This document shows, in pieces, positions 27,395 to 36,329 of a DNA stretch of 64,000 nucleotides. This DNA is from Mesobacillus maritimus (GTDB taxonomy: Bacteria > Bacillota > Bacilli > Bacillales > Cytobacillaceae): positions 1 through 64,000 of the forward strand of contig NZ_JAMBNR010000014.1 of assembly GCF_023715205.1 (NCBI RefSeq), written 5' to 3'. A program made the translations under genes and the position numbers. The notes beneath the pieces were generated by a model, which was given only the letters and a program-made list of their open reading frames with translations, was not told the DNA's origin and ran no database searches. Within the stretch, counting starts at the first letter, position 1. Each line of letters begins with the position of its first letter.

Positions 27395-28672
27395 ATGAAA
27401 CCGGTTTTAGGTCAGGAACGTACCATTGGCGGTCTTCCTAACAGGGTGCTATGGGGATTTGTTGCCACTTTAATTTTTATGGCAGGGGACGGTCTTGAAC
27501 ACGCATGGTTGTCACCATATCTTATTGAAAAGGGATTAACCGTTCAACAGTCTGCCACTATTTTTGCCGTGTATGGAGCCGTGTTAGCCATTGCAGCCTA
27601 CTTTTCTGGTGTACTTACCGAAATGTGGGGACCAAGGAAGGTCATGCTGATCGGATTGGTTACTTGGTTAATCGGTCAGGTTTTATTTATAGAATGTTTA
27701 AAGCATAACAATTATGCATTGATGATTCCAACTTATGGAATTAGAGGCTTGGGTTATCCTTTATTTTGTTACTCTTTCTTAGTGTGGGTTACTTATCGCA
27801 GTCCGGAGCGCATTTTGGCGACAGCTGTAGGTCTGTTTTGGGCAGCTTGGAGCGGCGGGCTTTACGTTGTAGGAAGTTATTTTCCAGCTTACATGCTGCC
27901 AAAGATCGGTTATATCGGGTTGTTATGGAGTGCAGTCGTCTGGGTATTGATCGGCGGAATCATGGGTCTACTAGTGGTGAAAGACGATATGGTTAAAAAA
28001 CAAACAGGAAATCCAAAGGAAAAGCTAAAAAGCTTGATGAGTGGATTTACGATTTGTATCGAACAGCCAAAGGTTGCAATCGGTGGCGTGGTCCGGATTA
28101 TCAATTCAACAGGAATCGGTGCACTGCCAATCTTTTTCCCACTGTATTTAACGGCTGAATATGGATTCACCACACAACAGTTTCTGCAAATGTGGGGAAC
28201 CATGTGGTTAGCAAATATCGTATTCAACCTAATCATTCCTTACATTAGTGATAAATGGTTAGGCTGGCGCAACACGATTCAATGGCTTGGCAGCTTTGGA
28301 ATGGGTGTCATGATGCTGGTTATGCTTTACACACCGGAAGTTTTCGGCAGCAGTTTCTTGGCGTTGAATATTGTCGGTATTATTATGGGGATCGTTCTTT
28401 GTGGTTTCGTCCCGCTTTCAGCCCTTGTAACAGCCATGACGCCGGATAAAAAAGGCTCTGCGATGGCGATTGTAAGCTTCGGTGCTGGAATGTCCTACTT
28501 TATAGCACCGGCAATCGTGGGATTATTTATCGGAATTATTGGTGCTGAAGGGGTTATTTGGATTTTCGCAGGAACGTATTTCCTTGGAGCTTATTTAATG
28601 AAGTTTATGAAACTTCCGCATGAAGAGAATCAAAACGAAAAAGATCTTTTATTGGAGAAACACTTAGTTTAA
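27395..28672 (+). CDS. MFS polyol/sugar permease
   Basis: A 425-residue, 12-helix MFS transporter. AGDGLEHAWLSPYL in helix 1 is typical of the polyol permease group that includes ribitol and arabitol transporters (RbtT/DalT). The helix 2-3 loop reads GVLTEMWGPRKV. GAGGTG is 6 bases before the ATG at 27395. Position in the operon suggests it imports the substrate handled by the two dehydrogenases. Confidence 0.82.
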   Translation: MKPVLGQERTIGGLPNRVLWGFVATLIFMAGDGLEHAWLSPYLIEKGLTVQQSATIFAVYGAVLAIAAYFSGVLTEMWGPRKVMLIGLVTWLIGQVLFIECLKHNNYALMIPTYGIRGLGYPLFCYSFLVWVTYRSPERILATAVGLFWAAWSGGLYVVGSYFPAYMLPKIGYIGLLWSAVVWVLIGGIMGLLVVKDDMVKKQTGNPKEKLKSLMSGFTICIEQPKVAIGGVVRIINSTGIGALPIFFPLYLTAEYGFTTQQFLQMWGTMWLANIVFNLIIPYISDKWLGWRNTIQWLGSFGMGVMMLVMLYTPEVFGSSFLALNIVGIIMGIVLCGFVPLSALVTAMTPDKKGSAMAIVSFGAGMSYFIAPAIVGLFIGIIGAEGVIWIFAGTYFLGAYLMKFMKLPHEENQNEKDLLLEKHLV

Positions 28673-28694
28673 TTCATGTGAAGGAGGAGGAACA

Positions 28695-28991
28695 ATGATT
28701 ATCCTTCATGCCGACATTAAGGTGAAATCGGAATATCGCGAGACATTTCTAGAAGAGGCAAGACTTGTAACAAAACTTTCTCAAGCTGAGTCTGGTAATA
28801 TTAGTTATCATTTCTATGAAGATCCGGAAAACGCGAATAGCTTTGTTTTTGTTGAGAAATGGAAGGATGAACACGCGATTCAACAGCATGAGGAAACCTC
28901 TCACTTTAAGAAATTTGTCCAGACAATTGAAACGTTGCTATCTGAACCAATCCACGCAGAGTTATTTGAGGCATCACCAAAAAATAAATAA
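28695..28991 (+). CDS. antibiotic biosynthesis monooxygenase-domain protein
   Basis: A 98-residue ABM (YgiN/LsrG-like) ferredoxin-fold protein, with the characteristic FVFVEKWKDEHAIQQHEETS stretch (about residues 51-70). Members act as cofactorless quinol oxygenases or as sugar-related isomerases such as LsrG. GGAGGAGG precedes ATG. Cotranscribed with the permease (22 bases apart). Its role in this pathway is unknown. Confidence 0.8.
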   Translation: MIILHADIKVKSEYRETFLEEARLVTKLSQAESGNISYHFYEDPENANSFVFVEKWKDEHAIQQHEETSHFKKFVQTIETLLSEPIHAELFEASPKNK

Positions 28992-29091
28992 TGGAAGGGA
29001 TTAACTCAGCTATGATTGGTTGTGTTGATCCTTCTAAAACATACCTAGTGAACAATCTGTGACAATTATATTTCATAGTTGCAACGTTGAG

Positions 29092-29105
29092 TGTAATCGA
29101 TTACA
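29092..29105. promoter_or_regulatory. LacI operator O5 (distal, operon B)
   Basis: Perfect TGTAATCGATTACA, first of three sites in the 400-base gap before the second isomerase gene; 106 bases centre to centre from O6. Confidence 0.8.
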
Positions 29106-29197
29106 ATTAGCTTTGTAAGGAACACAAAATCTTTATTCTTTTCAGAGAAAATAATCGAACTCATGTAAAGAGAGTAACTTTATCTACAAGGAAAAAA

Positions 29198-29211
29198 TGT
29201 AATGGATTACA
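29198..29211. promoter_or_regulatory. LacI operator O6 (middle, operon B)
   Basis: TGTAATGGATTACA, the exact reverse complement of the middle site of the first array (25045). Distance to O7 is 96 bases centre to centre. Confidence 0.7.
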
Positions 29212-29283
29212 TTGTAAATGTTTGCTAGATGTGCTTCAAAAACTACAAATTAGTAAGACTTACAAGTGTGTGGAAAAAATCTA

Positions 29284-29312
29284 TTGAATAAAATGTAATC
29301 GATTACTATTAA
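29284..29312 (+). promoter_or_regulatory. operon B promoter with operator O7 in the spacer
   Basis: A -35 TTGAAT (29284-29289) and -10 TATTAA (29307-29312) are 17 bases apart, and operator TGTAATCGATTACT (29294-29307) fills the spacer. This is the same promoter-operator overlap as in front of the lacI gene. Confidence 0.6.
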
Positions 29313-29392
29313 TGGAGTTTAGTATCATTCATTCGCATTTTCTTTTGATGAATGATGAAATACTAAATTCCAACAAATATGGAGGTAATATC

Positions 29393-30202
29393 ATGAAGTT
29401 AGGTTATCAAACAAATACTTGGGGCGGCGTTGTCGGCCACCCTGCAGGAGTCACATCTGTTAAAGATCTTTACTACCTAGCGAATGGTTCAACGGAAGAA
29501 GCCTTAAAGGATATTGCTGAAGCTGGATATGCGGGATTTGAAATCTTTGATGGAAACTTGATGCAATACAAGGATAAAAAAGAAGAATTACTAAAATTAA
29601 TGAATCATCATTCTTTAAAATTGATTGGCGTATACACAGGCGGGAATTTTATTTTTCCGGATATTTTAGAAGAAGAATTATTGAAAATTGAAAGCGTAGC
29701 GGCCTTCGCATCAGAAGCAGGTGCCGAGCACCTGGTTGTAGGCGGCGGAGCTGTCCGTACAAATGGCATTCTTGAAAGCGATTATGAAGCTCTTGGCCAG
29801 GCACTTGATAAAGTAGTGGAAATTGCGGAAAAATATAATCTTATTGCAAGTTATCATCCGCATTTGGGAACCAATGTCCAAGCTCCTGAACAGCTAGATA
29901 AATTAATGCCGTTAACAAAAATTAATCTTTGCCCAGACACAGCTCATATTGAAGCTGGCGGAGGTGATCCGGTCGCGGTAATCAGAAAATATATTGATCG
30001 CATTAAATATGTTCACTTCAAAGATTATGCGAATGGAGAGTTTTTACCTTTAGGGGAAGGGCATCAAAAGTTTGATGAAATGGTCAAAGCCTTAGAAGCG
30101 GTAAACTATGATGGCTGGATTACAGTAGAGCTAGACAACTATCCAGATCCTAAACAAGGGGCTAAAATCAGCCGCAGCTATCTAACTCAATTCGAAAAGT
30201 AA
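29393..30202 (+). CDS. sugar phosphate isomerase/epimerase-type TIM barrel (B)
   Basis: A 269-residue TIM barrel of the IolE/IolI-like superfamily. Candidate metal and substrate residues are in YHPHLGTN, CPDTAHIEAGGGDP, VHFKDY and VELDNYPDP. The ATG at 29393 has GGAGGT 6 bases upstream; the ORF is open for 27 more codons but these overlap the promoter. It starts a second LacI-controlled unit with the dehydrogenase at 30301 and is only distantly similar to the barrel at 26351. Confidence 0.83.
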   Translation: MKLGYQTNTWGGVVGHPAGVTSVKDLYYLANGSTEEALKDIAEAGYAGFEIFDGNLMQYKDKKEELLKLMNHHSLKLIGVYTGGNFIFPDILEEELLKIESVAAFASEAGAEHLVVGGGAVRTNGILESDYEALGQALDKVVEIAEKYNLIASYHPHLGTNVQAPEQLDKLMPLTKINLCPDTAHIEAGGGDPVAVIRKYIDRIKYVHFKDYANGEFLPLGEGHQKFDEMVKALEAVNYDGWITVELDNYPDPKQGAKISRSYLTQFEK

Positions 30203-30300
30203 TTAAGCGTAATGCCCATGATAAGAATGATGGTATAAATACAAAATAATAAATTGGCTGAAAAATAATCAACGAAAGAAAATAAGGGAGGAACTTTAAA

Positions 30301-31488
30301 ATGAAAAAATTAAACATAGGTATGATTGGCGGAGGCTTCATGGGGAAAGCGCATTCACTTGCATATGCAGGAATGCCAATGTTTTTCTGGCCGGCACCGG
30401 CGATCCCTCATCGCCATACAGTAGTGGATGTTAATGAACAATTGGCTAAGGATGCTGCAGCAAGATTGGGATTTGACAATTACTCTACCGATTGGAGAGA
30501 AGTTGTTAACAATCCGGAAATCGATATCATCGATATTGTAACTCCAAACAACACACATGCTGAAATTGCGATTGCTGCTGCAAAGGCTGGTAAACATATT
30601 ATCTGTGAAAAGCCGTTAGCATTAGGCGCGGAACAAGCGAAGGAAATGCTTGAAGCAGTAAAGGCTTCTGGTGTTAAACACGCGGTTGCTTTCAACTACA
30701 GAAGAACACCAGCGGTCGCTCTTGCGAAAAAATATATTGAAGAAGGTAGAATTGGAAAAATCTTAAGTTTCCGTGGGACCTATCTACAAGACTGGTCTGC
30801 TGATCCTAATTCACCATTATCATGGCGTTTCCAAAAGAAAATCGCTGGTTCAGGTGCACTAGGAGATATCGGTACACACGTAGTAGATTTCGCTCGCTAT
30901 CTGGTTGGGGAAATCACAGATGTCAATGCGATGACAAAAACATGGATTCCAGAAAGACCAGTTCAAACTGGCGGTATTGACAAGCTGGGAACTGTGAAAA
31001 GCGGCGGGGAGGATGTACCAAAAGCTGACGTTGATGTAGACGATGAAGTGATTACGATGGTTAAGTTTGAAAATGGAGCGATCGGTACGATTGAAGCAAC
31101 TCGTAATGCATGGGGCCGCAACAACTTCCTGACCTTTGAAATTCATGGTGAAAAAGGGTCTTTAGCCTTTAACTATGAGCGCCGCGATGAGCTGCAAGTT
31201 TGCTTTGCGGATGATCCTAGTGATGCAAAAGGTTTCAGAACGGTTTATACAGGACCTGCTACTCCTTACGGTGAAGGATTATGGCCAATTCCAGCTCTGG
31301 GTATCGGCTATGGTGAAACAAAAATCATTGAAACTTATGATCTATTTAAAGCGATTGTGGAAGATACTGAGTTTTCGCCAAACTTCGAGGATGGTTACGT
31401 AATCGAAAAAATTGCAGATGCCATCCTCGAATCATCCGAGAAAGGTCAGTGGGTCAACCTAGAAAAAGCTACTGTAGATGTAAAGTAA
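30301..31488 (+). CDS. Gfo/Idh/MocA-family dehydrogenase (B)
   Basis: A 395-residue oxidoreductase with GMIGGGFMGKAH at residues 7-18 and the catalytic-lysine motif IICEKPLALG near 102. Both it and the dehydrogenase at 25176 contain a GTYLQDW/GSYLQDW segment and a long insertion, so they belong to the same subgroup. GGAGG is 7 bases before ATG. Last gene before a terminator. Probably oxidises a sugar, polyol or inositol derivative. Confidence 0.88.
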   Translation: MKKLNIGMIGGGFMGKAHSLAYAGMPMFFWPAPAIPHRHTVVDVNEQLAKDAAARLGFDNYSTDWREVVNNPEIDIIDIVTPNNTHAEIAIAAAKAGKHIICEKPLALGAEQAKEMLEAVKASGVKHAVAFNYRRTPAVALAKKYIEEGRIGKILSFRGTYLQDWSADPNSPLSWRFQKKIAGSGALGDIGTHVVDFARYLVGEITDVNAMTKTWIPERPVQTGGIDKLGTVKSGGEDVPKADVDVDDEVITMVKFENGAIGTIEATRNAWGRNNFLTFEIHGEKGSLAFNYERRDELQVCFADDPSDAKGFRTVYTGPATPYGEGLWPIPALGIGYGETKIIETYDLFKAIVEDTEFSPNFEDGYVIEKIADAILESSEKGQWVNLEKATVDVK

Positions 31489-31626
31489 AACAGGGAGCTC
31501 CCGCTTCCCTTATGGCTGACGAGAAATAATTGGCCTTACTTTTTACATCCCCAATCAGCCTGAAATTGAATGTGAAGATTGAACTGTTATAGACTAAAAA
31601 TCATATATAAGTTTGATAATAGGAAT

Positions 31627-31664
31627 AGGGAAGGCAGCCGCAGCAGTGGCTATCTTCCCTTTTA
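31627..31664 (+). terminator. terminator of LacI operon B
   Basis: AGGGAAG (31627-31633) pairs with CTTCCCT (31654-31660), with an inner AGCC/GGCT stem, followed by TTTTA. It separates the dehydrogenase from the Yellow-like gene. Confidence 0.7.
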
Positions 31665-31775
31665 TGTTTTGAAGGGACAGAGGTTGCTTTTGCCCTAGGA
31701 AAATGACCATGCACCAGAAATGAGTCTTCACCATATATAGGTGATATCCCGTTTGAACTTGGTAAGGAGGATATC

Positions 31776-32870
31776 ATGAACTCTATGTTGCCTATGGAAA
31801 AATATTTCGGAAAGTTAGAACTCGTTCATGCATTTTATGGTGCAATGCCTACCGGTGTTACTGTTTCAGAAACAGGTCGTATTTTCATTTGCTTTCCGAA
31901 ATGGGGGGACGATGTTAAATTTACGGTGGCAGAAATTGTGAATGGGAAATTGACACCTTATCCTAGCCTAGAAACCAATTTAGTAAGCTCCAATGATCTT
32001 ACAAGGTCGTTTATAAGTGTCCAAAGTGTGGTTGCTGATGGCAGGGGGACACTTTGGGTATTAGATACGGCGGCACCGAATTTTTCAGAACCTATTATAG
32101 GGGGGGCTAAATTAGTCGCAGTTGATTTAGATACCAATAAAATTAGAAAAGTATATACCTTTTCAGAGGAGGTTGTCCTGCCAACCACTTATTTGAATGA
32201 TGTCCGGTTTGATTTTCGTGTTGGAAAAGCAGGGTATGCCTATATTACGGACTCTTCATCCAGGGGACCAGGAGCGATTATTGTCGTCGATTTAGAGAAT
32301 GGAAACGCGTTTAGACGGTTAAATGGGGCAAATTCAACCTCACCCGACCCCTATTTTATCCCAAAGGTAGAAGGCAGAATTTTGATGAATAGAAACAAAG
32401 ATGGATCAACTTCCCCATTTCGATTGGCGTCTGATGGAATAGCGATTTCTCCCGATGGCAAGGTTTTATTTTTTTGTCCACTAACCAGCCGTCATCTTTT
32501 CTCGATTTCAACAGAATTCCTAAGAGACCGAACGATACCGGATAAAGATTTAACTTACCGTGTGGAGTATTGGGGAGAAAAAGGTGCATCTGATGGAATG
32601 ATCACCGACGCAAAAGGAAATGTTTATGCTGGGGATTATGAAAATAACAGTATTCGAAAAATATTGCCGAATGGAACAATGGAAACAATAGCGCATGATC
32701 CAAGAATATTATGGCCGGATACTTTTTCAATTGGCCCGGATCAATACTTATATGTGATTGTAAACCAATTGCATCGGCAGGCCAGATTTCATTATGGAAA
32801 AGATTTACGAGAAAAACCTTATAGTTTACTTCGTATGAAAATTGGTGAATTACCTGCTCCTTCATTTTAA
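31776..32870 (+). CDS. Yellow/major royal jelly protein-like beta-propeller protein
   Basis: A 364-residue protein of the Yellow/MRJP family, rare in bacteria and built as a six-bladed propeller related to gluconolactonases. Family features: GRIFICFPKW near the N-terminus, GTLWVLDT near residue 96, YITDSSSRGPGAIIVVDL in the middle, and SDGMITDAKGNVYAGDYENN near 275. AAGGAGG precedes ATG. There is no signal peptide. Next to sugar dehydrogenases, a lactonase-like role (opening a lactone made by one of them) is plausible but unproven. Confidence 0.78.
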   Translation: MNSMLPMEKYFGKLELVHAFYGAMPTGVTVSETGRIFICFPKWGDDVKFTVAEIVNGKLTPYPSLETNLVSSNDLTRSFISVQSVVADGRGTLWVLDTAAPNFSEPIIGGAKLVAVDLDTNKIRKVYTFSEEVVLPTTYLNDVRFDFRVGKAGYAYITDSSSRGPGAIIVVDLENGNAFRRLNGANSTSPDPYFIPKVEGRILMNRNKDGSTSPFRLASDGIAISPDGKVLFFCPLTSRHLFSISTEFLRDRTIPDKDLTYRVEYWGEKGASDGMITDAKGNVYAGDYENNSIRKILPNGTMETIAHDPRILWPDTFSIGPDQYLYVIVNQLHRQARFHYGKDLREKPYSLLRMKIGELPAPSF

Positions 32871-33329
32871 AAGTAAAATAATCGTTGATTAGCAGGTTAT
32901 CGGGAGAACTTGTTATCATTCCCACTGTTGATTCTACCCGCACATTTTATCGGCTTTCGGTCAGTGAATTACTTATTTGGGTTTCAATAAAATCAAACAC
33001 CATATTCAGTCGCCTCATTATCAGGAATACAGGAACAATATTGCAGACCTTTTAACAACTAGAGAAGTGTATAAGCTGAAAATAATGGAATAAGTTCAAA
33101 GATGCAGTGGCGGAACCGTCAAAAAACCTGTTATATGATATGCAGGTTTTTTAGTGGTCTTTTTTAAGATGGGAGCTTTTCGCCGTATCTCCTTCGAAAC
33201 AAATCATTTGATTTGGACGGACCAGATGGTTAATATATAAATATCGCGAATTACCGATTTGGCGTGATGCTTTCAGATCATCTATCCAGCTTCCATTGGG
33301 ATAGTGATAATCGATATAGAAAGAGGCAA
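32871..33329. other. intergenic stretch with a terminator
   Basis: About 460 bases. A perfect stem AAAAAACCTG (33121-33130) with CAGGTTTTTT (33143-33152) is a clear terminator for the Yellow-like gene. Before it, 32890-33060 holds no ORF I can support; the region between it and 33330 carries the upstream part of a possible longer reading of the ArsR gene. Confidence 0.5.
33121..33154. terminator. intrinsic terminator
   Basis: Perfect 10-bp stem with a 12-base loop and T run, as described for the surrounding gap. The A run on the left allows use from both strands. Confidence 0.8.
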
Positions 33330-33677
33330 ATGACATTGAAGCAGGAATTGGAACGCTTAAATGATGAACAAGCCGTTGAAATTTTCAAGGCATTGTCGAA
33401 CCAGACGAGGGTGAGCATTCTTCAAATGTTAAAAGATCCCGACAGACATTTTTCACCGCAAGCCCATATTATTGCTGATGAAGGATTTGTAGGCGGGGTT
33501 TGCGTAGGGGATATCCGAAGCAAGGCCGGGATTTCGCAATCCACTACTTCACAGTATTTATCGATTCTGCTGCAAAGCGGACTGGTTGAAATGAAGCGAA
33601 TCGGACAATGGACGTATTATCGCCGTAATGAGGAGACGATTAAAAAGTTCGAGAAATACATTGGTACAAAAATTTAA
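33330..33677 (+). CDS. ArsR-family transcriptional regulator
   Basis: A 115-residue winged-helix regulator: ALSNQTRVSILQML (about residues 15-28) and the recognition helix region ISQSTTSQYLSILLQSGLV (about 68-86). An insertion with HFSPQAHI and GGVCVGDI precedes the recognition helix. ATG at 33330 has a weak AAAGAGG site; an upstream ATG at 33264 would add 22 residues. It is followed 11 bases later by a luciferase-like monooxygenase gene it probably regulates. Confidence 0.8.
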   Translation: MTLKQELERLNDEQAVEIFKALSNQTRVSILQMLKDPDRHFSPQAHIIADEGFVGGVCVGDIRSKAGISQSTTSQYLSILLQSGLVEMKRIGQWTYYRRNEETIKKFEKYIGTKI

Positions 33678-33688
33678 GGAGAATTGAA

Positions 33689-34654
33689 GTGAGTTTATTA
33701 CAGCATCGAGCATTTAACAGGTTGTACCAAAAGGATAAAATGACGCTTGGTTTCGCGATTCCGACGGCAAGGATGTCCAAATATCCGATTATGGAAAATC
33801 AGCTGTCGCTTGCCCGCAAAATTGAAGACCATGGTTTCGCGGCATTGTGGCTTCGGGACGTTACAATTCAGAATTTGAATATTGATGATAATGGTCAAAT
33901 GTATGATGTATGGATATATTTGACCTATCTTGCGGCCCATACCAAGGATATTGCACTTGGGACGGCGAGTGTTGTCCTCCCGCTGCGCCATCCTGTCCGA
34001 ATGGCAAAGGAAGCATCATCTATTGACCGGTTGTTTCCCGAACGCCTGATCATGGGAGTGGCTTCAGGAGACCGGGATAAAGATTTCACAGCCTTGGGAA
34101 TATCCAAGCTCGAAAGTGGAGGGCTGTTTAAAAAGAATTATGCATTCCTTGAACGGCTGTTAAAGGAGGACAGTCCGACAATCAACAGCGATTTAGGCGT
34201 CATTGATGGAACGGATATGAGAATGATTCCCAAACCTTTTTCTTCGATTCCGACCATGGTGACAGGATTCAGCAATCAATCGATTGAATGGATTGCTCAG
34301 CATGGGGACGGCTGGGTCCAGTATCCGAGGATTATCCCACAACAAACTCAATTGATTAACGCGTACCGCGAGTTGTCGGAAATTCACGACCCAGGAGTGT
34401 TTAAACCTTTCACTCAAACTTTATTTATCGATTTATCGGAAAATCCCGATGCATATCCGGTTCCGATTCCGTTAGGATTTCGTGTAGGGCGCAAACAGTT
34501 ATTAGAAATTCTATATCAATTTCAATCCATTGGTGTCAATCACCTGGCATTTGTGTTGTATTTTTCAAAGCGCCCTCCCGAGGAAGTCATACAGGAGCTT
34601 GGAGAGTTTGTGCTGCCTTACTTTCCGACTCATGAAATTCCAGTAAGAGATTAG
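33689..34654 (+). CDS. luciferase-like (LLM) flavin-dependent oxidoreductase
   Basis: A 321-residue bacterial-luciferase-fold protein that would use reduced FMN or F420-like flavin. The N-terminal LGFAIPTARMSKYP, ALWLRDV and the conserved IMGVASGDR near residue 125 fit the TIGR03571-type subgroup of LLM oxidoreductases. Start is GTG with AAGGAG 7 bases upstream. Forms a unit with the ArsR gene before it and a second LLM gene behind it. Substrate unknown. Confidence 0.82.
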   Translation: MSLLQHRAFNRLYQKDKMTLGFAIPTARMSKYPIMENQLSLARKIEDHGFAALWLRDVTIQNLNIDDNGQMYDVWIYLTYLAAHTKDIALGTASVVLPLRHPVRMAKEASSIDRLFPERLIMGVASGDRDKDFTALGISKLESGGLFKKNYAFLERLLKEDSPTINSDLGVIDGTDMRMIPKPFSSIPTMVTGFSNQSIEWIAQHGDGWVQYPRIIPQQTQLINAYRELSEIHDPGVFKPFTQTLFIDLSENPDAYPVPIPLGFRVGRKQLLEILYQFQSIGVNHLAFVLYFSKRPPEEVIQELGEFVLPYFPTHEIPVRD

Positions 34655-34691
34655 TTTTTAAAAAAATTAGATAAGGGAAGAAGATGAGCTT

Positions 34692-35714
34692 ATGTCTAAA
34701 CATGCAAATAAATTGAACCAAATTCCATTCTCGGTGCTTGATCTTTCACCGATAACAGCCGGAAGTACTCCAGCCGACTCTTTCCGCAATACATTGGAAC
34801 TCGCACAGCTTGCTGAAAAACATGGTTACAACCGTTATTGGCTCGCAGAACATCATAATATGCCGTTTATCGCCAGTTCCGCCACTTCTGTGGTAATGTC
34901 CCATGTGGCAGCCGGTACATCAAAAATCAGGATTGGTTCTGGAGGAATCATGCTGCCGAATCACGCACCGCTCGTCATCGCTGAGCAGTTTGGCACTCTT
35001 GAATCCTTATATCCTGGGCGAATTGACCTTGGTCTAGGGAGGGCACCCGGTACAGATCAGAGGACCGCTCGTGCATTGAGACGCGACCTGGGAAGTACCG
35101 GAGATGACTTTCCTGAGCAATTAGCGGAACTCCGAGGTTACTTTGATCCATCCCTTGCACAAGGGAACCCTATAAAAGCGATTCCAGGTGAAGGTTTGAA
35201 TATTCCAATCTGGCTGCTAGGTTCAAGCGGCTTCAGTGCGCAGCTGGCCGGAGAACTGGGTTTGCCATTCGCGTTTGCCGCCCATTTCTCGCCACTTAAC
35301 ACTCTGGGTGCTCTGCAGATCTATCGCAAGGCGTTTAAGCCTTCGAATGTTCTCGATAAGCCGTATGCGATGGTGGCATTGAATATCATTGCAGCAGAAA
35401 CCGATAAAGAGGCAAAGCGCCTTTTTACAACAATACAGCAGCAATTTTTGAATTTAATGAGCGGCAACCTTACACCGCTTCAACCACCGGTAGATGACAT
35501 ATCCGAAGTGGCCAGCAGCTACCAAATAAATGCTCTTGAGCAGCAATTAGGCTCATCGATTTTTGGTAGCCAGCAGACGGTGAAGGAAAAGCTGAAGACA
35601 TTTGTGGAGGAGAGCCAGGCTGATGAAATCATGGCCATTGCCCAAGTTTTCGACCATAAAGCTCGCCTCCGTTCGTATGAAATTCTGGCAGAGATTACAA
35701 AAAGCGAAAGTTAA
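34692..35714 (+). CDS. luciferase-like (LLM) monooxygenase, MsnO8/YhbW-like
   Basis: A 340-residue LLM-class enzyme of the MsnO8-type group: the signature FSVLDLSPI at the N-terminus, [17 protein letters not shown] near residue 48, and [11 protein letters not shown] near 113. These single-component-like proteins oxidise unknown substrates with FMNH2 and oxygen. It is 37 bases behind the first LLM gene and probably cotranscribed. Confidence 0.85.
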   Translation: MSKHANKLNQIPFSVLDLSPITAGSTPADSFRNTLELAQLAEKHGYNRYWLAEHHNMPFIASSATSVVMSHVAAGTSKIRIGSGGIMLPNHAPLVIAEQFGTLESLYPGRIDLGLGRAPGTDQRTARALRRDLGSTGDDFPEQLAELRGYFDPSLAQGNPIKAIPGEGLNIPIWLLGSSGFSAQLAGELGLPFAFAAHFSPLNTLGALQIYRKAFKPSNVLDKPYAMVALNIIAAETDKEAKRLFTTIQQQFLNLMSGNLTPLQPPVDDISEVASSYQINALEQQLGSSIFGSQQTVKEKLKTFVEESQADEIMAIAQVFDHKARLRSYEILAEITKSES

Positions 35715-35873
35715 AAAGGAAGCAAGGGAAGTCCTTTTGTGAATTCCTTAAAACGTTGACAACATGACCTGAAGCCGCTAGATTTTACAGGATTATTTTT
35801 AATAAAGGGGCTTTATTAGATTATAGTGTATTTTAAAAATATAAAAATGATTAGAATAGGAGACATAAATTAT

Positions 35874-36173
35874 ATGCAATGCAAAATTAACCGAAATGCT
35901 GCTAAAGTGCTGAAACAGATGTTGGAAAGTGAAGAGGCTGAAGGGAAAATGGTTCGTGTCTACGTTACATTGGACCATGGGGACCATGCCCATTATGATA
36001 TAAAGCTTGATACTCCTACAGAACACGATGAAATTGTGAAAACAGACAAAGACATTGATGTTTTACTTGATAAAAGAGAACCGTTTTTAGATGATGTCTG
36101 GATTAAGTATTTCTATGTGCCGCAAGCAGGATTTGACATCACGAATTCTTCCAAAGGGCATCACCATCATTAA
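35874..36173 (+). CDS. HesB/IscA-fold protein (YneR-like)
   Basis: A 99-residue protein of the iron-sulfur biosynthesis (HesB) fold: INRNAAKVLKQMLE at the N-terminus, RVYVTLDHGDHAHYDI, VLLDKREPFLDDVWIKYF. It lacks the C-terminal CxC pair that A-type carriers use, so it is a HesB-like relative rather than a true cluster carrier. It ends in a GHHHH tail. ATG at 35874 follows GGAG; longer readings start without one. Confidence 0.72.
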   Translation: MQCKINRNAAKVLKQMLESEEAEGKMVRVYVTLDHGDHAHYDIKLDTPTEHDEIVKTDKDIDVLLDKREPFLDDVWIKYFYVPQAGFDITNSSKGHHHH

Positions 36174-36329
36174 ACACGTCACAGATTTTTGCTGGCTAGT
36201 AGACTAGAGGCTCTCTATTTAAGATATATATAGCAGTAACATATACTAAACAGTAGATTACTTGTATTTATTGTGTTGAATGGGAATAATACCAACGTTG
36301 CTTTTACAATTTTAAGGGGGCTTATCATA

